This document shows positions 19,001 through 26,204 of a DNA stretch of 26,204 bases, one piece after another. Origin of the DNA: Plantago elongata. Lineage: Eukaryota; Streptophyta; Magnoliopsida; Lamiales; Plantaginaceae. The notes beneath the pieces were generated by a model, which searched no databases, was not told the DNA's origin, and saw only the letters and a list, made by a program, of their open reading frames with translations. The DNA lies in assembly GCA_036897095.1 (NCBI GenBank), contig JAYMSP010002114.1:1-26204 (forward strand), in the 5' to 3' direction. Position 1 is the first letter of the stretch. The number at the start of each line of letters is the position of its first letter. The position numbers and the translations under genes were made by a program.

Positions 19001-22000
19001 ATATTCTATTTAACTTAATAATACCTCGATAAAGGTCATTCTCTAGACTCGGCCACACATGCTATAGACAAATGGAGTTGGTTTGTGGTAGTTTGCACTA
19101 AAACTACAGGTATTTTCCAGAAAACAGCAAAATGAAATCTAGCATCATGAAATCATAATTCTGAGTAAAGGAGGAAAATGCAGACAGTGACTACATGCCG
19201 GCAGAAAACGATTATCTATTTTGAAATGCTTCACTAATAGTTTTACATTATTCTCACCTCAAAATACAGCTCGGTCATCTCATCAGTAGCATGAATTGGG
19301 TTGCTTCGAAGAAGCTTTGTGGAGCTGGATATAGCTTCCAAATAAGCTTGAACACCAGTTGACTGCTGCTGAGCCTTTTGTGAAATATGGATGTCTGCAG
19401 CATCAACTTTTTGAAAACAAGAGAGGTTGAGAGTACCAGATTTCTGAACCTCGATTACAGTCTTCAAATAAAGGAAAAGGCTTTCTGGCAGACGGCGAAG
19501 CTCAGAAATGATGTGTTGACTTCGTTCCAGAAAATGATTGATGATCAGAAAGTAAGTTCCTTCCCTATATATTCCCCAAAAAATAAAAGTATGATTCAAG
19601 CATCGAGCAATATTGAAAAACATTGAATCCATCAATGACACTTCCATAATGAACCATTACCTGCTCAGTTTGACAAGATCAGGAATATAGGATATAACAG
19701 TTGATACAAAGGCATCACGTTCTCCATTCGAAAGCAAGTTTAGCATATCGTGGATAAAGGAGAAGGCATATATGGGTTCATCTGTAACTTTCATATAGCT
19801 TTCCATAGAAGCAACATACCGATTCCTAATGGCATGTATGTGGCCACAAACCTAAATATGAGAACAAGAAATTTCATTACAGGTTGCGGAACAAGAGAAC
19901 ACACGTATTTATATTTCACCATTAGAATAAGTACACAGTTCACATGTCTAAGCACCTTATGAAACTGAGACTTTTCACACAAATGTAACAAATAAGGAAC
20001 ATCCCAGTGGGCTTCAGGCGCTACTTTCAGTAGTGAAAGCAGTTGGTTTTCCCTTCTTTTTACAATTTGAATTTCTTCTTGCAAGTTTTGCAAATTATTG
20101 GCCTCCGATGTCAAGTACTCGAAAATTTGTCCAAGGATATCTTTAGAAACATTTGCTTGTTCATATGCTACATAGCAGGCAATAAAATCATAAATTTGAC
20201 CAGCATCTCTCTTTGAAGGCCAAAGATCTATAGAATCAGTGTTGTTGCTCGAATTGCCTGTTCGGAAATAACTTGCATCAAGTATACTAGCCAGAATATT
20301 GACAAGTTTCTGAATCATTTTTTTACTTTCAGCTGATTCTGTGACTAAATTAGCTGGATCCTGGGTGTTCATCAATGAGGGATTCTCATGTTCTGTAAAT
20401 CCACTTTTTAAAACATCCAGGGTAGCTTCAGTATCCAATTCTAACAAATGAAGTAGGTTCGGATAGCTTTCATTTGCTGTTAAGCTTGTAGTTCCCCATG
20501 TATTTGGAGCAGCCGAAGCCTCCAACAAAAAGTCCAGAAGTTCTATTCTGAGAGAAGGCAGGCGAGCTGGAGTAAGACTGCCACGTCCTACAAAATGGAG
20601 ATATTTATTTTAGAACACATAATAAGTAGAGGTACACCAAAGTAACTTCCAATGTCTAATTTTATTCGTCACTGACACCTCAACAATCCCAATACATTCC
20701 ACAATTTATTGTTTTTCTCATTTGTGTTTTTCAGGCACACAGATGGTAAGATTTATTCTTACTCGTAAAAATGGAATGAATTGCAAGATAGTTGGAGCTA
20801 GAATAAAGAAAAAAAAGAGAGAAGGTAAAAAACACTTTCAGAAGCAAACCTGGAGGAAAAGCAAGGCCCTGGAAGCAATACTTCAGGTAAACGAGGATCT
20901 TGTACCTGGTTCCGTGTTCTCCAATATGATTATTTTGTCGTTGCAATAAAAGAAAAGAAAATTGGGAAACAGACAGTGAAGATACAGTCCATTTAAGCAA
21001 ATGTACCCCAGTGTCAAAGCATTTTCCCTTCTGGTGCTCCGTAGAACACCCAGGAGCTCCTCCAGTGGAGTCCTAAAATCATCCAGACCTTTGTTAAACA
21101 GATATATCAGTGCACCATAGAGCCTGTGTTCCCGGCACAGCAGGACAACCTGCAAGGCGATTAAAACAGTATTATTAGCTACTGTAGGGTGTAGACAAAC
21201 CACAAAAAACATTAAAGTGAACAGATGATTTAAAGAAGACAAATGGAAAATCACCCACTGAAAGTTGTAAAGAGGCAATATAAGTTGAAAATGAAAGAAG
21301 TGTCTGCAACTCTCAAGTAAACACCCAACTTACTTGGTTAAAGTCCAACGACATAATGTCCATATGAAGGACACACTGCTCAATTCTCTGCAACCAACCT
21401 CTCATGCTATAGTGCTCCACTAAGGCTTGCATGATCTTCAATGAAAATTAGAACACAACAATGTTAGCTGAATGGGAAATATGTCGTAAAATACAAAGAC
21501 AAGTTACAGTCACCAAACTCAAATATACCTCAGGTGGAAGTAATCCCAACATATCTTTCAGAATGTATGGCTCCAAAAGCTCCAAAAATGTCTCTGCACG
21601 AATATAAAAGCACCAATGTTTAAATCTAGGAATATAAAGAAAGCACTTCAACAATCAAGTCCAGCATGAGTTCTCATTGGGAAACCACCAATGTCTGAAA
21701 CTAGAAAATTCCAGCAAAGCCCAAGAAAATATGAGTGCCTTTACTAACAATGTGGCTCAAGTAGTAGTATGAATACCAGGAGCTGCAATTACTGTCAAAA
21801 TATATTCTCGTCATATTCTAATCTTTGAACAAAATGCAAGCTCAACAAGAATTATAACCAAGTCATCTATTCCAGAATCAACAAAGTAAATTCAGTCAGG
21901 CTTGCTAATATTAGTAGTGTAGATGTTTCACTGGATTGAGTCAGACCACAAGATAAGCTTTAAATCCCTAAACTTATATTTCCTCTTCCTTCAGTTAATG

Positions 22001-25000
22001 TGGCTTTTCATGCGGTTAATTTGAGAAAGACACCTTACCAGCTTATCATGATTCAACCGATTATTTTTTTATTTTTTCAAAAAAGCCTCTTATGTAATTC
22101 TGTTGTTTGCTACATGTGACTAACCCGCTTACCCCGACCATTCTCATGTCTGAGGCTACAGTGAGAACTAGATGACCAAATTTATGGTGAGAGTAAACAC
22201 TTAAAGAACTAAATAATTACCTTTCTGGTGAGCCTGGTCAAATTTTGAAGCAATATCATCAAAGAGAATGTCGGTTCTCCTTATGTGGACACAAAACTCA
22301 ACAGCAACACCGCCCACACGGGTGTATTCCTCTTTGGTGTCATCTGATTGGTCCAAATTCATGTTTTGGTTGTCCAATGCCACAGACATATAAGAAAATA
22401 CTTCACTGACATATGCTTGAAGCAACTCCACCAGATAGGGTATAATAGTACTCCTTATGTCATCCAAGTTTTTCGGAAGGTCAATAACACCATGAGATTT
22501 ACCATCATAAAGTGCCATTGCCATGTTTAGGGAACCCATCCAATCACCTGCCTTACGCAGAACTTCAATTCTATCCTTCCACGAAAGGAGACGACAGATA
22601 ATAAGATACTTCGGACCAAGTATATATATATTAGCACCCCTAACAGCAACACTATTGTGATAGGCTTTCTCAGGGTTTCCCATTGTATTGGTAAAATAGA
22701 TATGATACGAAACCAGATCATCCCTTTGGAATCCGCCCAAAGATAAATTTGTCATATGAATCATATTTCCATCTTTTGCAAATAAACAGATATGCCCAGA
22801 CAAGGTGAGAACAACCAACATCTAGAAGACATAAAAAAAGTGATCAGTAAAGGATAGAAAGAAAAATATGTACCAAAACCAATAAAGCCAACTGTACATG
22901 ATTACTTAGGGGAAAAGATAATGGGAAAAAACTAAACAAGCCAAGTATGATTAAAAGTCAAATTATGTCAGCAACCATAAATGGTTAGAATGTGTTATAG
23001 ATCATACCTCATCGTCCAACCATGCCAGACCCATAGCCGGACTTTCTAGAGTCCATTTCTCAACTACTTTTAGCTTCGACTTCACCAGCTTAGCGACCTG
23101 GACTGTCTGATCCCAAGCAATGGCAAGCAGTGAAACCTTTTCCGAAGTGAGACCACTTTCTAAAAGTAAAATATTAAGATTAACAACCCAAATATGGATG
23201 TACTTAAAGTATCAAATTGGAGCATACTCACCAGATGAAGAATTGTGAGGCATTGTTATGCTTCTCCATGCGGCATATGGCATTGCACCTTCCCTGACAC
23301 CGTCAGGTTTTGGAATTTGACCATATGCATCAACAGGATTAACCATCGCCTGCCAAGAAATATGAAAAGATGATTCAAACAACAATACAACAACAATTAA
23401 AGTTAAGGTAGCATGGCCAAGCTGTCTTTTCAAAGAACCATTACCACCAAAGCAGATTGGTGTGTGATGAATATCACGACACCTTCACCATTGCCATCAC
23501 CATGTAGCAATGGACAAGCACAGACTACTCTGCTAGTAGTTTCATCGAATAGTTTCTGCTCAAATGACAAATTGGAGAAAGTCAGTTCTAGAAAGTCAAG
23601 TATTATTTTTACAAAATTTCCCCAAACAATAATTAGTACTACCATTGATTTTCCATAGGAGAGCATATTAAGAAGGATTGTGACCATCTTGAACTGAATC
23701 ACCTTAACCACACCCTTGCTGTCACCACTAAGTACACTGAATTGGCGGGACACTTGATCCTGCCCCAGATACATTATATGAACTACTGGAGCTCTATGCT
23801 CAGTGATGACTTTCAGAGCATAAACTTTCTGCACATCCCAGACAACATAATGTCCATCCCCATATCCTGCAAAGAGCATGTCTCCTTGCTGATTAAAGCA
23901 CATGGAAGTTACAGGAACAAGAGACCTATCCCCTTGTAATCCAAGAAATGTCATCTGCAAGTGCATTATTAATGGAATAATAATTCAGTAGGTAGCATAG
24001 GTTATTAGAGCAATTGGCAAACTCCTGACATAAGGAATAAGGTGTTTTGTGAACGATACACACTGCCAGTGCTAGCAATTTGATTCTAATTTTCCTTTTT
24101 GGTAAGATCACTTCAAACAATATTAAACACCCACCAAAAGCAAGTAAATAAAACAGACCAATATCCCACAATTATATTGAAAATCAATAAGCAAGAGCAA
24201 CACTGAACCTTTGCATCCATATTGTCGATATGATGAGCAGTATACTTGCTAGGAAGAACAAAAATAGATCCTTTCGCCGTTCCAATTGCAATATAGTTCA
24301 AATGTACAGCCACTACTTGAGGGGATCCATGATCACGCCTAAAGGCCTCCGATGAGATGGTCCGGGTAATAGAATTGTTAGAATTAACATCAAAGTAACC
24401 CAAAACAGTAGAGTCTTTTCGCAGACCTTCAAGCCTCATTGGCTGTGCAGCTGCACCTTCTTCATAGTGCAGAGCTGTAAATGCTTCCTTCTTCTCAATT
24501 TCTTCAGCCAGGTCAATTTGCTTTATGGACAAATTAGGTGTCTTCGGTATATCACCACAGTTCATAATTTCAGAATCTAGAACCAAGTCTTCAACTATGT
24601 CTGCCTCATCGCTTTCTGAACTAACATCCTCACTATGAACACCAGGTTCAGAGCTTAGATCGCCAACATCACCAGGTTCTTCTACTCCAGAAATCAGAAG
24701 ATCCGCGCCGTTACCTTCACCATCTGGAAGGACTAGAGAAATTACAACTTCCTTCTCCTCCTCCACATTTGCGTTATCCAAGACCAAATTTGGTTCTTTC
24801 TGGGCAGGAGAATTGCAGTGATTTTCATCCATCCCTATCAAATTCTCAGCATTACTAGCCAATTCACCAGCCTGCTCCATATCTCGAACCAAATCAGCCT
24901 TTTCAATGTTATCATCAGGTCCTGTGGACTGAGATTGCTCCGATGCAACTTCTTCTTGTCTCAAGTTTTCTACCTCAGCAGCAGCAATAACTGCTCTCAT

Positions 25001-25327
25001 TTTCAGCTTAATTGCAGTGGCATGGGGTGTGGGAGTCGAGCGAGCAGCTGCCGCAGCCGCTGCCAGAGCAGCCCCAGGCTTGGCACTGGCTCGTATCACC
25101 CCACCCCCAAACAGCTGTGGCAAACTCCTAGCCCTAATCTCATTAGAATTGTTACTGAGATATTGGTGGGCTGTGTTGGAGGGAGAGGAAGGGGGAGAAG
25201 GAGATGAAGAAGAGTGGTTGAGAAGGATTTCATCGACTGTACGAACGTTTAGGTCTTTGGAGTGCTCCTCATCAGAGTCAAACTCTCCATGAGATTGCAG
25301 AAGGGAGTCGAGATCCACTGCCTCCAT
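16043..25327 (-). CDS. VPS8: VPS8, CORVET tethering-complex subunit, complete 19-exon gene
   Basis: Plant VPS8 homologue. VPS8 belongs to CORVET, the Rab5-class (early endosome) tether, sharing the VPS11/16/18/33 core. Coding exons (minus): 25327-24209, 23954-23643, 23555-23445, 23349-23232, 23159-23008, 22821-22221, 21593-21529, 21435-21334, 21149-21007, 20905-20850, 20587-19956, 19851-19661, 19564-19258, 18526-18263, 18170-18061, 17308-16981, 16885-16496, 16401-16161, 16068-16043. All junctions are GT-AG and stay in frame, giving 1,755 residues. Residues 1-300 are acidic and Ser-rich with a poly-Ala tract (89-95). The WD40-like propeller follows (GYGDGHYVVWDV, SGDSKGVVKV). LNMAMALYDG lies in exon 6, and the VPS8 core includes GWLQRIEQCVLHMD, LYGALIYLFNKGLDDFRTP and YLLHLCEKSQFHK. 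The C-terminal RING-H2 has Cys1570, Cys1573, Cys1591, His1593, His1596, Cys1599, Cys1608 and Cys1611. ATG 25327 opens the family-typical DLDSLLQSH. Only the last exon (8 codons, ending KEKLSRR) is less certain. Confidence 0.93.
18744..18762. repeat. (AC)n microsatellite in VPS8 intron 13
   Basis: About nine AC units lie inside the 731-bp intron between exons 13 and 14. Nothing else of note was seen in that intron. Confidence 0.9.
21594..22220 (-). other. VPS8 intron 6, 627 bp
   Basis: Non-coding intron between exon 6 (donor GTAATTA at 22220) and the 65-nt exon 7 (acceptor TTCGTGCAG). AT-rich, with no frame continuing the protein and no transposon recognised. Confidence 0.8.
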
Positions 25328-25389
25328 CAGAGATTGACTGCTAGTTTTGCTTAGATCATATGATATCTTGAATCTCTTCAAAAGTGACC
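25328..25389 (-). other. VPS8 5' UTR, part of a split leader exon
   Basis: A polypyrimidine-type acceptor (GTTTCAG on the minus strand, ending at 25390) lies 62 nt upstream of the VPS8 ATG. This suggests a 5'-UTR intron whose donor and leader exon lie further right, possibly outside the window. The frame upstream of the ATG is open but has no family resemblance. Confidence 0.5.
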
Positions 25390-25436
25390 CTGAAACGAAA
25401 ACAATTAAGATAAAATTGTTTACAGTGAATTTGAAC

Positions 25437-26204
25437 CTCAATAGATAGGCTCATTCTCTACTTTTCTTAAGCACTCAATCATCTCCTCCATTACTAGAAA
25501 TCCAGTTTTACCCATCTATTCAAGTCTACTCTATTTGAACCCACCTATGTTAGTTCTAAAACCGTTCTCCTTTCCGTTTCATATGCTTGGTAGTTTTTAC
25601 AGTGAATTAACACCAAATTCTTAGAGTCACACCTCCTTTAAGCAAAATCGATAAGAGTCACAGCTCACATGGCACCTTTGTTCCATTTATCAACAATATT
25701 TATTTCCAGTCATCTACATTACTTCAATAAACCAACCACATCTTACAATTCAATTCAATACCAGTAAAAATACCAGAATTACTAGTTGAAATGAATGATG
25801 CAATTAACAAATAGGGATCGATCTCAATAGTTAGAAGTATCTTTACTTTTTTATATCGATCTCAATAGATAGGTATAGTCTCTACTACTCTTCTAAATTA
25901 CTTCATTAAACCACATCATATGTTCCAATCCAAGTAAGAACACCAGAATTACTAGTTAAATGAATGACGCAATTAACACATACGGACCGATCTCAATAGT
26001 TAGGTGTATCTCTACTTTTTTCTATCGATCTCAGTAGATAGGTATAGGCTTATTCTCTACTATTCTTCTAAATTGCTTCATTAACCACATCATATGTTCC
26101 AATCCAAGTAAGAACGCCATACTAGCTATGTTCCAATCCAAGTAAGAACACCATACTAGCTAAATGAATGATGCAATTAACAAATGCGGATCGATCTCAA
26201 TAGA
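25437..26204. repeat. Nested tandem-repeat array upstream of VPS8
   Basis: Units of about 170 bp start at 25771, 25941 and 26149 (cut by the window edge); a degenerate earlier copy begins near 25437. Landmarks are CCAGAATTACTAGTT, AATGAATGATGCAATTAAC, ATCGATCTCAATAG and CATATGTTCCAATCCAAG. The second unit holds an extra 34-bp internal duplication (TATGTTCCAATCC... at 26093 and 26127). Within each unit the GATCTCAATAG(T/A)TAG segment is itself repeated about 40 bp apart, so the array has at least three nested periods. No coding capacity. It lies in the presumed VPS8 5'-UTR intron or promoter. Confidence 0.85.

Noticed and set aside
20722..20949. 75-codon plus-strand frame rich in Lys
   Set aside because: It covers VPS8 exon 10 and neighbouring introns on the opposite strand and shows no motif.

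Overview
The window looks like nuclear DNA of a flowering plant, probably a eudicot. It is AT-rich, with GT-AG introns, a plant-type LINE carrying an RNase H domain, a copia fragment, a hAT fragment, an F-box gene relic, and one intact many-exon housekeeping gene. I cannot name the species. There are no bacterial operons, CRISPR arrays or recognisable tRNA/rRNA genes.

Layout. 1-500: GA-rich block that may be the CT-rich leader exon of a minus-strand gene running off the left edge, followed by a small TIR-like repeat. 500-2826: AT-rich spacer with CA/GT microsatellites and a 78-bp tandem duplication. 2827-3765 (minus): decayed hAT-type (DUF4371/ZMYM1-like) transposase. 4110-4370 (plus): copia reverse transcriptase fragment. 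5017-6147 and 13954-14054 (minus): the two halves of one broken F-box gene. 6148-13953 (plus): a nearly 7.8-kb LINE (L1 clade) that split that F-box gene, with matching 14-nt target duplications and a 16-A tail. 14055-16042: AT-rich spacer. 16043-25327 (minus): complete VPS8 gene, for which I derived 19 coding exons encoding 1,755 residues. 25390-26204: tandem-repeat array in the presumed 5'-UTR intron or promoter of VPS8.

The only gene that looks functional is VPS8, the endosomal CORVET tethering subunit. Everything left of about 14.1 kb is spacer, relics or transposons. The main structural story is nested: an F-box gene interrupted by a LINE, whose 1.8-kb 3' region carries unusual short-motif repeats. 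I found no convincing new biological system. The best leads are the odd LINE 3' region and the VPS8 5' repeat array.
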